DNA of 64,000 nt from JAICYJ01 sp963797565 (lineage in GTDB: Bacteria; Actinomycetota; Thermoleophilia; Gaiellales; JAICJC01): positions 62,001 through 126,000 of the forward strand of contig CAWCPM010000015.1 of assembly GCA_963797565.1 (NCBI GenBank), in the 5' to 3' direction. The position numbers and the translations under genes were made by a program. Below, in pieces: positions 36,289 to 46,989 of this stretch. The first letter of the stretch is position 1; each line of letters starts with the position of its first letter. The notes beneath the pieces were generated by a model. That model did no database searches. It was given only the letters and a program-made list of their open reading frames with translations, and was not told the DNA's origin.

Positions 36289-38493
36289 TCAGCCGGTGAC
36301 GTTGAACGAGAAGATGTGGCGGCTGTTGTCGCTGATGTACATGCGGTGCACGCCCGCCGAGGGGTCGGCGCCGAACTCGACGAAGTTGGCTCCCACCATG
36401 CCGGCCTGGAAGAACCCGGCACCGCCGGACTTGCCGTTGACGACGGTCTGGCAGGTGCCGGCGCCGGTGCCGGGCTGCCAGCGCACGACGCGGTCGTTCT
36501 TGACGTCGCCGATGTAGTACCAGCCGTCCTCGTAGGTGATGCCCCAAGGCTGGGCCAGGGCCTTGCCGTCACAGCTGGGCTTGATCTGGGTGGCGGTGCC
36601 GCCGCCGTTGAAGCTGCCCGGAGCGCCCAGGTTCAGCTGCCACTTGGTGATGACACCGTTTCCGGTGTTGGCGACGTACACGATCGAGGGGTTGGTGGGA
36701 TCGACCGCGATGCCGCGCGGCGCGGTCATCAGCTTGCCGGTGGTGCCGCAGCCGCCGACCACGTCCTCAAGCGCGCTGGTGCCGCTCGGCACCGACAGCA
36801 GCTGGGCCTCGTCGAACACCTGCAGCCGGCAGCCCGCCACGTCGGTCGCATACACACGGCCGCCCTGCACGCGGATGCCCTGCACCCCGCCCGAGAACAT
36901 GCCGGGCGACTTGCCCTGCGAGCCGAACCGGTGCACGAACCCACCCTGCTGGGTGAACGCCATCACGTCATTGTTGTTGTCGCCGACCCAGATGTAGTGG
37001 TGGCCGTCGGCCTCATAGGTGAGTGCACGCGGATAGCCGAAGCCCTCGTTGTTGGGGTTGGACGGCGCGCGGCCGCCCCACTGGCGGATCCAGCCCGGGC
37101 AGCTGCCGGCAGACGCGCAGGTCTGGTTGGTGTCGAACTTCTGCACCCGCTGCTCGAACGTGTCGACCACGTAGAGGCCGTCGGCGCCGCCGGTCGCCTC
37201 CGAGTCGTTAGGCACCACGGCGATCCCGTTCTGCTGGTTGAACCCGCCTTGCGGCGGCGGCTCGGTGCCGGCCGACCAGCTGAGCGGGGTGGCGCCGGCG
37301 CAGGTGTTCTGCGCGGTCGCGTTGGAGGGATTGCAGCTGGGCTTGGCCGTCCAGTCGTTGGGCGAGAACTTGAGCACGCGGTAGCCGGGGTCCTGCACCG
37401 GCGTGGTGGACACGCACTGGCTGGCGTAGGCCGGGCAGCCCCAGGTGTCGCCGGTGTAGACGTTCCCGGAACAGGGTCGACCGCCACGAACCGGATCGAG
37501 TCGAAGGCCTGGTGGTTGAGCGCGTAGTTGGTGCCGTCGGTGTTCCGCCATTCGTTCACGAACCGCACCACGGTGCTGCCCGGGCCGGTGCCGCTGGCGA
37601 TGGTGGCCGGGTCGTAGGAGAACTCGTAGACGCGGTTCAATGCGGCTCCGGCCGCGTAGATCAGATGTCGGGTGGGATCGAGTGCGATCCCGCGCACGTC
37701 GCGCAGGTCACTGAGGGTGGCGCTCGAGGCGATGATCTTTCGCGTGGTCGAGTTGAACACGAAGATGCGGCGCGAGTTGTACTCGGCCACGTAGATGTTG
37801 CCGGCCGCGTCCTCGGCCAGGCCGCGCGGGATCGGCGTGCCCACGCCCGAGCCCGTCCAGTCCAGCTGGCCCTGGAACGCGCCCTGATGGTTGAAGATGT
37901 AGACGTTCCGGCAGGCCGGGTCGGACACGTACAGGAAGTGGTTGGAGGCGACCGTGTCGACCATGATGTGGGTGGGCACGTTCATCTGGCCGTTGCCGCA
38001 GCCGAAGGCGTAGCTGTGGCCGGGATGGGTGGCGTCGATGCCGGTGACGGTGGACTGCTGCTTTCCGATCGTCTGCAGCCAGGTGCCGGAGTGCGAGAAC
38101 TCGGCGAAGTTGGAGCTGCCCTGGTCGGCCGCCCAGAACGAGGATCCGCCGCCGACCGGATCGGTCGGGTCTGAGGCGATGTCGTAGGGGGCGCTGGCGA
38201 TGCCGCCGTTGGCCTTGGGGCCGGTCACGTCGGCGTAGGTGGCCATGTGCGTGCCGGTGGCCGAGAATCGCTGCACGCGGTAGTTCCAGTAGTCGCCGAC
38301 CAGGATCGTGTTATCGGAGGCGTCCCACTCCATGCCGTAGGCGTAGAGGCCGGCCGGGCCGCTGAAGCCGTAGGACTTCTGGAAGGTGACGGTGGGCGCG
38401 GCACCGGCGGCGGAGGCCAGGGTCAGCCCCATCACGGCCACCGCGACGTGCGGCCAGCGGCACGCGCCAGCGGCTGCGGAGCGAGCGGGTCAT
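36289..38493 (-). CDS. Secreted NHL-repeat beta-propeller protein 1 (two frameshifts)
   Basis: About 730 aa. Signal peptide once the shift near 38450 is corrected (MTRSLRSRWRVPL then VAVAVMGLTLASAAGAA). Body: NHL-type blades of ~45 residues, e.g. ILVGDYWNYRVQRFS, NIYVAEYNSRRIFVF, LYVVDTFEQRVQKFD, IVYVANTGNGVITKW and YYIGDVKNDRVVRW. Extra Cys pairs (CNPSNATAQNTC, CASAGSC) suggest disulfides. A second break is near 37480. Probably a surface scaffold or binding protein. Start codon overlaps the stop of the second NHL gene in ATGA, which fixes it. Confidence 0.78.
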
Positions 38494-40635
38494 GGGCCCT
38501 CGTTCAGGTTGAGGATCACGATGCGGTCGTTGTAGACGTCGGCCACGTACAGATAGGGATTGCCCGAGGCGTCCACGTGCACGTCAAGGTGCGTGGGGTG
38601 GTTGAACGCGCCGTTGGGCGCGGCCACGGTCTGGATCGGGGCGCCGCCGGCGGCGGGGAACTCGACCAGCTTGTTGAAGCTGGTGTCCGACACCCAGATG
38701 TTGCCGTTGGTGGGATCGATCGCCACGCCCTGGGGCGAGTGCAGGGTGCCGGCGCCGATGGATACGCCCGTGTACGCCCCTGTCGCAGCGTTCAGCTCGA
38801 CGATGCGCTTGTTGGCCGAGTCGGCCACGTAGACGATGCCGTTCGCGACCGCGACGTCGTAGGGGCTCTTGAAGCCGATGCCGCCGGCCGTGTTGGTCGA
38901 CCAGTTGGGCGTTGAGCTGCCTCGAGTCCAGCTCTCGACCTTGTTGGCGAACGTGTCGGCCACGATCAGGCTGCCGTTGCCGCCGCTGGCGTCGACCGCG
39001 TAGGGCCAGGTCAGCGCGCCGCCCACGATCACCGAGTTGCCGGTGGAGGTGCCGTTCATGTCGAACTCGAGCAGGCGGTTGTTCTTGGTGTCGGACACCC
39101 ACAGCGTGCCGGGGTTACCGCCGGTGCCGGGAGAGAAGCTGATGTCGCGCGGCCAGTTGAAGCCGCTGAGGTCGCTGGCGCCCCACCCGCGGGCGCCCCA
39201 CATCGCGCCGTTCGACCAGGTCTCGCCGTCCGCGCCCGGCCTGAACTGCTGCATGCGCTGGTTGACGCTGTCGGCCACGTACAGGTTGCCGTTGCTGTCG
39301 AAGGTCATGCCCGAGGGCTCGTTGAACGACCCCTGCGGGGGCGCCCCGAAGGTGGCCGGGTAGGTCTGGGCCGGCGTCGGGCCGGGCGCGGTGAAGCGAT
39401 CGATGTGCAGGCCCCACAGATCGGCGCCGTAGACCTGGCCGTTTGCGACCGCGACCCGGCGCAGCTGCTGGAAGTCGCCGGTCGGGGAGCCGGCACCGAA
39501 GGTGGCGATCAGCGTGCTGCCGGTGCTGTTGAACTCCTGGATGCGCTCGTTGTCGGAGTCGGCTACGAACACATGGCCGCTGCCGTCGATGGCCACGCCG
39601 TACGGGCGTTTGAACTGGAGCGCGCCGTTGCCGGACGTGCCCCATGTCCTGGTCATGGCGGTGGGACAGGTGTTTCCGACCACCGGCCCGAACTCGTCCA
39701 TGCGGTCCTGCTGGTAGGCGGCCACGTAGACGTTGCCGGCGGCGTCGGTGGCGGCGTCACGCGGAAGCGCCTGCTTGCGGGTCGACCCTGAGCCCGTAGA
39801 CGGCACGGGGATCGTGCACTTGAGCGTGCCCGTGGTCGAGTAGACGGCGATCTTGTTGGACGTGTCCTCGCTGACAAGGATGATGTTGTTGCCGGCCGAG
39901 TCCTTGCCGGCGGTGATGCCGAGCGTGGATGGAAGGCCGGTCCAGGGCGACCCGATCGTGCTGCCGGTGGACGCGTCCAGCACCTGGATGCGGTTGTTGC
40001 CGGTGTCGTCGACGTAGAGGTCGCCGTTCAGGTAGGTGAGGTCGCGCGGGTTGGCGAAGTTGCCGGCGGTGCGGTTGCCGCGAATGCCCTTGCGCCAGAG
40101 CTGGGTGCCCGCCTGGTTGTAGGCAGCGACCTGGTCGTTACCCGTGTCGGCCACGTAGATGGTGCCGTCAGGGCCGACGTCGAGGCCGGACGGGTACAGT
40201 GGCGTGGCCGATGGTGCCGCCGCCGAGCTGGCCGGCGAACGTCGGCACAGAGATGCCCGGGTAGGTGACGCTGCCGGTGAAGTCGGAGCTGCCCGACTTG
40301 GCCTTGACCCGGATCTTGTAGGTGCCCGTGACGGTGGCGTTGTAGGTGACCGTCTTCGGGTTCGCGTTGGTCGAGTTCAGTGCCACCTGGGTGCCGGACG
40401 GGTTGACGATGGCGACCGTCAGCACAGCCGAGGGGGTCGACCAAGAGAGGGTGGCGCTGATCGTGCCGCTGTCGGAGACGGGGATGCTCTTGTTATAGAG
40501 CGCGCCGCCGGCGGAGACGCTGCCGGAGAAGCCGGAGGTCGCTCCCAGGGCGCTCGTCACCCACAGGCTGGCCGCGAGCACGGCAAAGCCGACCACGACC
40601 ACGCGCCTGCCCACAAACGGCATTCGATCTCGCAT
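38490..40635 (-). CDS. Secreted NHL-repeat beta-propeller protein 2 (frameshifted)
   Basis: About 715 aa. Signal peptide (RRVVVVGFAVLAASLWVTSALGA is the hydrophobic segment, residues ~10-33), then a ~100-aa beta-sandwich resembling bacterial pre-peptidase C-terminal domains (GTYKIRVKAKSGSSDFTGSV), then about ten NHL blades (IYVADTGNDQVAAYN, HVFVADSDNERIQEFN, LYVADSVNQRMQQF, IVYVADSANKRIVELN). The frame breaks near 40190. ATG at 40635 with AAAGGGTGGGGG upstream. First gene of a two-propeller operon. Confidence 0.8.
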
Positions 40636-40767
40636 CTGCCCCCACCCTTTACTCTGGAACCTATCGACCACTCTACCCCCGTTTTCGCCGAACTGTCGAA
40701 TCTGACCCCAATCGCCTGGACGTCCTACGGTGCCGCGCGGCGTGTGGATGTCGGACAGGGGCCCTAA

Positions 40768-41170
40768 CTACCGAATTGTTGCGGCCAGGTCGCGGCAGGC
40801 CTGTTCGCAGCGACGGCAGACCTCGGCGCAGAGGCGGCAGTGCTCGTGGTGGGCCGCGTGCTTCTCGCACTCGTCGCCGCAGGCTCGGCAAGCCACCGCG
40901 CAGGCCTCGATCACCGCGCGGACGACGCCGAGATCGGGCTCGGTCTGCCGGATCACGATTCTTCGGGTGGCATCGCAGGTATCGGCGCAGTCGAGGCAGA
41001 GGCGAGCGCAGCGGACCATCTCGAGCTACGTCTGGCTCGCCGAGGTCGGCGTCTGCGCAGCTCGTGCACGCACTTCCGCAGTCGGCGCACTCGTCGATAC
41101 AGCGCAGAAGCAGGTCGCGGTCGAGGGTGATGGAGCGCGGGTGCGACTCGAGCATTTCGTGGACCGTCAC
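40768..41170 (-). CDS. Cys-rich four-helix protein, copper-storage (Csp/DUF326) type, frameshifted
   Basis: About 133 aa with 18 Cys in pairs along predicted helices: CIDECADCGSACTSC, then MVRCARLCLDCADTC, VIEACAVACRACGDEC and HCRLCAEVCRRCEQAC. The C-x2/3-C heptad pattern is that of Csp copper-storage bundles, which hold many Cu(I) ions inside four helices. No Tat signal is visible, so a cytosolic (Csp3-like) form. The frame breaks near 41025 (one base too many in GTAGCTCGAG). GTG start with AAAGGAGA 5 nt upstream. Confidence 0.75.
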
Positions 41171-41230
41171 GTGACTCTCCTTTCGGTTCGATCCGGGCGG
41201 AGTCAACAACGGGACGTTGACCTCCGCGAA

Positions 41231-41303
41231 TGGGCCGTGTAGGGATCGAACCTACGACCTTGGGATTAAGAGTCCCCTGCTCTACCAGCTGAGCTAACGG
41301 CCC
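41231..41303 (-). tRNA. tRNA-Lys (anticodon CUU)
   Basis: A 73-nt cloverleaf on the minus strand: acceptor GGGCCGT/ACGGCCC plus discriminator A, D arm GCTC..GAGC, anticodon loop CTCTTAA (CUU, Lys AAG codons), T arm GTAGG-TTCGATC-CCTAC. The first anticodon-stem pair is G-A. CCA is not encoded. It lies between the Cys-rich protein and the ABC transporter. Confidence 0.95.
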
Positions 41304-41341
41304 CGGCGGCGCAGTCTACCAACGGCCCATCGCCCGGCTTC

Positions 41342-42097
41342 TCACATGCGGCCGGCCTCGATGATGCGCTGCAGGAACTGCTGCGTGCGCTCCTCGCGGG
41401 GTGAGCTGAAGATCTGCTCGGGCGGCCCCTGTTCCAGCAGCACGCCCTCGTCCAGGAAGCACACCCGGCGCGCGATGTCGCGCGCGAAGCCCATCTCGTG
41501 GGTCGCGATCAGCATCGTCATCCCGCCCTCCGCCAGCTCCCGGATCACGTTCAGCACCTCCGCCACCAGCTCCGGGTCGAGCGCGCTTGTGACCTCGTCC
41601 AGCAGCATCAGCTGCGGGTGCGTCGCCAGCGCCCGCACGATCGCCACCCGCTGCTGCTGCCCGCCCGACAGCCGGTCGGGGTACTCGTCGCGCTTGTCCG
41701 CAAGCCCGAAGCGGTCGAGCAGCTCCACCGCCTCCGCCTCCGCCTGCGACCGCGACAGCCCCATCACCTTGCGCGGCGCCAGCGTCACGTTGCCCATCAC
41801 CGACATGTGCGGGAACAGGTTGAACGCCTGGAACACGATCCCGATCCCGCGCCGCACCTGGTTCACGTCCACGTTCGGCGCGGTTATCTCCTGGCCGGCG
41901 ACCTCGATGCTGCCGCTGTTGATCCGCTCCAGCAGGTTGATGCAGCGAAGCAGCGTCGACTTCCCCGATCCGGAGGCGCCGATCAGGCAGATCACCTCGT
42001 GCTCGTCCACCGACAGATCGATGCCCTTCAGCACCTCCAGCTTGCCGAACGACTTGTGCACGTCCCTGCAGACCAGCGCCGGGGTTGCGGTGCTCAC
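41342..42097 (-). CDS. Polar amino-acid ABC transporter, ATP-binding protein
   Basis: 251-aa GlnQ/HisP-type ATPase. Walker A GASGSGKSTLLRC, Q-loop GIVFQAFNLFPHMSV, signature LSGGQQQRVAIVRAL, Walker B LMLLDEVTSALDPE, switch His THEMGFAR. GTG start overlaps the permease stop (GTGA). Third gene of the binding protein-permease-ATPase operon. Confidence 0.92.
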   Translation of the reverse strand: MSTATPALVCRDVHKSFGKLEVLKGIDLSVDEHEVICLIGASGSGKSTLLRCINLLERINSGSIEVAGQEITAPNVDVNQVRRGIGIVFQAFNLFPHMSVMGNVTLAPRKVMGLSRSQAEAEAVELLDRFGLADKRDEYPDRLSGGQQQRVAIVRALATHPQLMLLDEVTSALDPELVAEVLNVIRELAEGGMTMLIATHEMGFARDIARRVCFLDEGVLLEQGPPEQIFSSPREERTQQFLQRIIEAGRM

Positions 42098-42900
42098 ACC
42101 CGCCCGCCCGCCATCTGCCGCTTGCGGTCGCGCGCGATCAGCCAGTCGGTCAGCCGCGCCTGCGGCACCGTGATCAGCACGAAGAAGAAGGCCGCCACCA
42201 CGTAGGGCGTGTAGTTGAACTCGCTGGCTGGCACCCAGTGTCGCCCGCTGCAGCGCCTCGACCGGGCCCAGCACCGAGATCAGCGCCGTGTCCTTCTGCA
42301 GCCCGATGAAGTCGTTCAGGAGCGGCGGGATCACGCGCCGCACCGCCTGGGGCAGGATCACCGTCTGCATCGTCTGCCCGCGGGTCAGCCCCAGCGATCT
42401 GGCCGCCGCCTCCTGGCTCGGATGCACCGACTCGATGCCGGCCCGGTACACCTCCGACACGTACGCCGTGTAGATCACCACCAGCGCGGCCGCGCCCAGG
42501 TAGACCGGGTTGATGGTGACGTGGGAGAGATGCAGGGTCGGGATCCCGAATCCGAACAGGTAGCACCAGCAGGATCGTGGGGATGCCGCGGAACAGATCG
42601 GTGTAGCCGATCGCCAGCACCCGGATCGGGAAGAACACCGGCTCCCGGCAGGCTGCGCAGCACCGCCAGCACCATCGCCAGGATCAGGATCAGCACCTCG
42701 GCCACCAGGAAGATCTTGATGTTCAGCACGAACGCGTGGCCGATCGTGGCGAAGTAGGCCCGGAACTCGGCCGGGTCGAAGAAGGTGTGCTTGACCTTCG
42801 GCCACCCCGACGAGTTGACGATGATCAGCGCCAGCCCGGCGAACACCACCACCGTGCTGCCCAGCGCCACCCACACGTTGCCGGCCGACGCCGGCAGCAT
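42094..42900 (-). CDS. Polar amino-acid ABC transporter, permease (three frameshifts)
   Basis: About 268 aa, HisM/GlnP type with five to six helices. The EAA loop reads EAAARSLGLTRGQTMQTVILPQAVRR. Frames break near 42655, 42565 and 42225; single-base removals (CCCGG to CCGG, GTGCTAC to GTGTAC, AGCCAGC to AGCAGC) give a continuous protein ending LIARDRKRQMAGGRV. ATG at 42900 chosen for GGAGG 5-6 nt upstream. The density of breaks reflects sequence quality rather than decay: codon use and motifs are intact. Confidence 0.82.
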
Positions 42901-42943
42901 CTGACCTCCGCGCCGGGCTCCGTTGCTGCCCCGCAGCATCTCG

Positions 42944-43844
42944 CTACTGCAGGACCGGGGCGCTGACCTTGTCGGACAGCCAGGTCTGCTGCAGCTTGGC
43001 GAGCGTCCCGTCGGCCGTGAGCGCGCCCATGGCCTTGTCGACGCACGTCTTCAGCGGGCTGTCCTTCGTCATCACCAGGCCCCACTGGTCGCCGCCCGGC
43101 GACGTCGGGAACTGCCCGACCACCGTGCTCTTGGGGATCTGCACCGCCGTCATGTAGAAGGCGGTGGGCAGATCGACCACGATGCCGTCGATCTGGCCGG
43201 CCTGCAGCGCATGGATCGCGTCGTTGGTGGTGTTGAACGCCGACGGCTGCTGGCTCGGCTGGATCGTGCCGGTGATGAAGTCGTAGCTGGTGGTGCCCAC
43301 CTGCGTGCCCAGCTTGTACTGCTTGAGGTCGGCCAGCGTCGTGGCCTTGGTGATCGGGGTCGCTCTTCAGCGCCACCACCGCCTGGTTGGCGCGGTAGTA
43401 GGGCAGGCTGAAGTCGACGTTCTCGGCCCGCTTGGGCCGGATCGAGACCTGCGCCAGGTAGAAGTCGAAGTTCTTCGGCCCGGGCGCGAAGCTCTGGTCG
43501 AAGTGCGTGACGGCCCATGTCACCTGGTCCTTGGTGAAGCCCATCTTCTCGGCAACCGCGTAGGCGACCGCGGCCTCGAAGCCCTTGCCGGTGTACGGGT
43601 CGTTGTTGTACTTGCCCGACCACGCATGTCCGGGCCCGCCCGTGAAGTACGGCGAGTAGGCCGGGTTGTCGGTGCCGATCGTGAGCTTCCCGGAGGTCAG
43701 CGTCTGCAGGCTGGCCGGCGAGCAGTCGGCCGCTCCGCCGGAGCTGGCCGGCGGCGCCGAGCTGGACGACGAGCTGGAGCTGCCGCAGCCGGATGCGGCC
43801 ACTGCGAGGGCGACGAAGGCGACTGCCAGGAGCTTCTTGATCAT
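42944..43844 (-). CDS. Polar amino-acid ABC transporter, substrate-binding lipoprotein (frameshifted)
   Basis: About 299 aa. Lipobox VAASGCGSS after a basic start MIKKLL, Ser-rich linker, then a family-3 binding domain: LTIGTDNPAYSPYF, FEAAVAYAVAEKMGF, VSIRPKRAENVDFSLPYY, GTQVGTTSYDF and QIDGIVVDLPTAFY. The frame breaks near 43362; GACCCCGATC should probably read GACCCGATC. Ligand likely an amino acid, unspecified. Ribosome site AGAGGT upstream of 43844. Confidence 0.88.
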
Positions 43845-43900
43845 CTCGGGGACCTCTCGAAAAACGTGGCCGTGGAAGCGCCGCAGCCTACCATGGAACG

Positions 43901-43931
43901 GGTGCCCGGCCCGTGGTTGACCGGACACCCG
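43901..43931 (-). terminator. Stem-loop after the Vps62-like gene
   Basis: GGGTGCCCGG (43901-43910) pairs with CCGGACACCC (43922-43931) with one mismatch and an 11-nt loop, just past the stop of the Vps62-like gene and before the ABC operon. No U-tract. Confidence 0.35.
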
Positions 43932-43939
43932 CACCATGC

Positions 43940-44969
43940 CTACCTCACCCGACGGGCCACTGCGCGAACGTCGTCAGTGGCATCGTCCATGTCGCCTGGT
44001 ATCGACGGCGACAGCGGCGACGTGCCCAGCGTCACCGTGCCGATCGGCGGCGGGGCGTGGAACACCTGATCCTCGCCCCACGTTCCCGAGAACGCGACCG
44101 CCGGGTCGGACTCGTCCACCCGGCGGATCGCCGTGGGCGTGGCACCCGCGACCGACTCCGGGCCGTACGACTGCCCCTGCTCCGGCCCGGTCAACCGGTG
44201 CCGGAAGGCCGTTCGCCGCCAGGATCTGCAGCGCCGCCGGAGGGATGCACTGCGTTGCCACCGGATGCGATCCGGCGTCGAACAGGTTCGCGTGCGAGCC
44301 GATCGCGATGTGATCGACCGGGTGCGTACCGATCCGGTCGACGTCGCTCCAGGCCCGCCGCTCGCCCGTGCAGTGCTGGCTGTACGCCGCGTACAGCGGC
44401 TGCTGCGTGCGGCGGTCGAGCACCACGCTGGCGACCTCCCAGTCGCCCTCGTGCGCCTGCCAGAACAGGTCGTCCGGCGGGTAGTCGTACGAGTACAGGT
44501 CGTCGTAGTAGAAGTACCAGTACTGCACGACGATCTTGTGCGGCGTGCGGTCGACGCGACCGTACACCACGCTGCGCGGATCACCTGCCTGCTCCGCGTT
44601 GCTATAGCAGGCAACGCCGGCGATGCCGTCGGCCGGTGAGCAGGCCGCCTGGTTCAGGCGGTAGCAGCTGTCCGCCAGGCCGGCATCGATGCAGCTCTGT
44701 GCCGGCTGCGTTGGCAGCGTCGCCAACGTCGGGTTCGCCTGTGCCACGCTCCACACGCCCGGTGCCGTCTGGATCTCCAGCACCGAGTCGTTCACGAACC
44801 CGTTCACCTCCGTCGGAGCGAACTGCTCCAACGGATCGAGCACCGTCACCGGCTGGTAGCGGTGCAAGAGCTGCCGGGGCGTCGCCGCCTCGGCCGTCCC
44901 CGCCCACACCACGAGGTAGGCGACCGCACAGGCGGCGACCAGCGCCGTCCGCACCCATCTCTGGCTCAT
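43940..44969 (-). CDS. Secreted Vps62/DUF946-like protein (frameshifted)
   Basis: About 342 aa with a signal peptide (MSQRWVRTALVAACAVAYLV, cleaved near AEAA). The Vps62-type signature is present: VVQYWYFYYDDLYSYDYP, HEGDWEVASVVLD, YSQHCTGERRAW and IAIGSHANLFD. Function unknown; related proteins occur in plants, fungi and actinobacteria. The frame breaks near 44200 and continues as FRHRLTGPEQGQSYGPES. ATG 44969 has GGAGG 7 nt upstream. Confidence 0.72.
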
Positions 44970-45065
44970 CTCAGACCTCCTCCATGTCGTGACGGCCGGC
45001 GGCCGCCGCAACGATCATGTGCCGCCGCACCCTGGGCCGGCGTCGGGGAGATCCCTACGTTGCGG

Positions 45066-46989
45066 TCACCGGTGGTTGCAGTCCGCCCCGTGCGGGGGCG
45101 GCACGTCCAGGGCCGGGCTGCGGTCGAAGAACCCGACCGGCCGCAGGTGGAATCCGCAGTAGGCCACGGGCATCACCGGCCAGTCCTCGAGCCGCGGGAT
45201 GTGGTGTGCGCCGAACGAGTACCACAGCACCACGTCCTCGTTCTCGAGCGGGCGGTCGGCCGCCGTCCAGCGCGGCAGCCCGTCGCCGCCCTCGTGCTGG
45301 TTCGGGTACTCGCCGGCCGGAAACCGCTCGTCACGGCGGTAGGGCGTCACCCACAGGTGGTGGTCGAGGAAGCCGGCCCGCCGCCGGAACTGCGAGCCGG
45401 GCAGCGCCATCGGCGCCACGTTCTCGCCCGGCACCAGCTCGTAGGCGACGGCCTCGCCCATGCGGTTGGTGCGGGCCGGGTTCTCGACCCGCCAGCGCCG
45501 GGCCTGCAGCGGCGCCACGTCGCGCTGCGCCTGCGACTCGCGCCGGAACGTGCGGCGGTGTGTGGTGAAGGCCGTCCCCTCCGGGTTGTCCGGGCCGGCC
45601 GGCTCGGGCGCGGAATCGACCTCGAACGCCACGTTGCGCTCGCCGTCCACGTCCATGTCCAGCCGGGCGGTGAAGAAGTGCTGGTGGTAGCCGGCCGCCA
45701 CCCCCGGCGCGATCTCGGTTGCGTGGTGCTGCGGCTCGCCGGCCGGCACCCCGGCCGTCAGCACGATCCCGGTCAGCTTGCCCTCGAACTGGATGCCGCC
45801 GTCCTGGTAGAGGTACCAGAAGAAGCCGTACTCGTAGTTGCCGACGGTGGTGATGCACGAGATCACCAGACGCCGCGATCGCGCCACGTGGGTGTGGCCG
45901 GTGTTGTCGTCGTGGTGCTTCCAGAGGATCCCGTAGTCCTCCTCGTGGATGCAGATCGCGTTTGGCAGCACGTCCACCTCGCCGCGGCTGTTGACGCAGG
46001 CGGCGTCCAGGTAGGTGATGTCGCCGACGCAGTCGCAGCCCAGCTCGAGCGCGTTCACCAGCGGGCCGACGCCGTACTCGCCGATGTCGAACACGTTCTT
46101 GAAGTGCACGGTCGGGTTGGGATCGCCGTAGGGGATGACCAGCTCCGCGATCGACGCGCGGTGGCAGATCGGCCGCAGCTCGCCGTCCTGCTCGTAGCCG
46201 ATCTCGTGCAGCACGAGGCTCTCGCGGTGCGAGAAGCCGACCCGCAGCCGCCACCTCTGCCAGCGCAGCTCGCGGCCGTGCAGCGTGAAGCTGGGGCCCT
46301 CGGGCTGCGTGATCTCGATCGGGCGCTGGTCGTCGCGGAAGCCGTCGCCGCCGCCCTCGCGGTAGTCCCAGTCGCCGTCGGGCACGGGCAGCGTCCCGTG
46401 GTCGTCGATCCGCAGCACCCGCATCTCGGTCAGATCGACCAGCGCCACCAGCCCGCCCAGCGGCCGGCCGTAGGGGTTGACGTCGTCGAGCGAGGAGCGC
46501 AGCCACGACAGACAGCGCGTCATCCGCCGCGGCCCCTGCTCGAAGCTGCCCACCGTCCACGGCTCGATGTGCACCAGCTCGACCCGGTCGCCCTCGATCC
46601 CGCGCCGGGCCAGCGCCTCCCGGTAGCCGGCATCTCGCCGGCAGGCTGCAGCAGCCTCGACGTACTCGTCCATGCTGACCGCCGGCTGCATGCCGTCGAG
46701 CGAGCGGGTGCCGGTGATCGTGTCGTCCGTCGAGGGCGACGGTGCACTCCCTGGCCTCGCCGCCGATGTCGAGCACCACCGCCAGCGCCTCGCGCTCCGG
46801 CAACGCGCCGCCCTCGCGCCAGCCGCGCAGCGCGGCCTTGTCCGGCTCGAGCAGGTCGACGCTGATCACCCGCGACCCCAGCTCGGCCAGGCCGGCGCGG
46901 CGAAGCGCCACCACCGACCGCTCCAGCTCGTCGGGGCTGAGCGGGTCGAGCGGATGCGTGCTGGTGGCTGTGTGGTCGATCGGCGTCAC
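45066..46989 (-). CDS. Copper amine oxidase (primary-amine oxidase), frameshifted
   Basis: About 640 aa, normal length. The topaquinone precursor Tyr lies in TTVGNYEYGFFWYLYQDG (consensus N-Y-D/E-Y). Copper His in HVAR-proximal GYHQHFFTARLDMDVDG (HxH) and a third near the C-terminus; catalytic-base region ICIHEEDYGILWKHHDD. It oxidises primary amines such as phenylethylamine or tyramine to aldehyde, NH3 and H2O2. No signal peptide, so cytosolic. The frame breaks near 46690 (one G too many in CTCGACGGACGACACG). ATGA overlap with LysR. Confidence 0.9.

Noticed and set aside
41342..43844. Amino-acid ABC operon as decayed pseudogenes
   Set aside because: Four single-base breaks, all fixable by removing one base, with intact Walker, EAA and binding-protein motifs and normal codon use; sequencing error is more likely.
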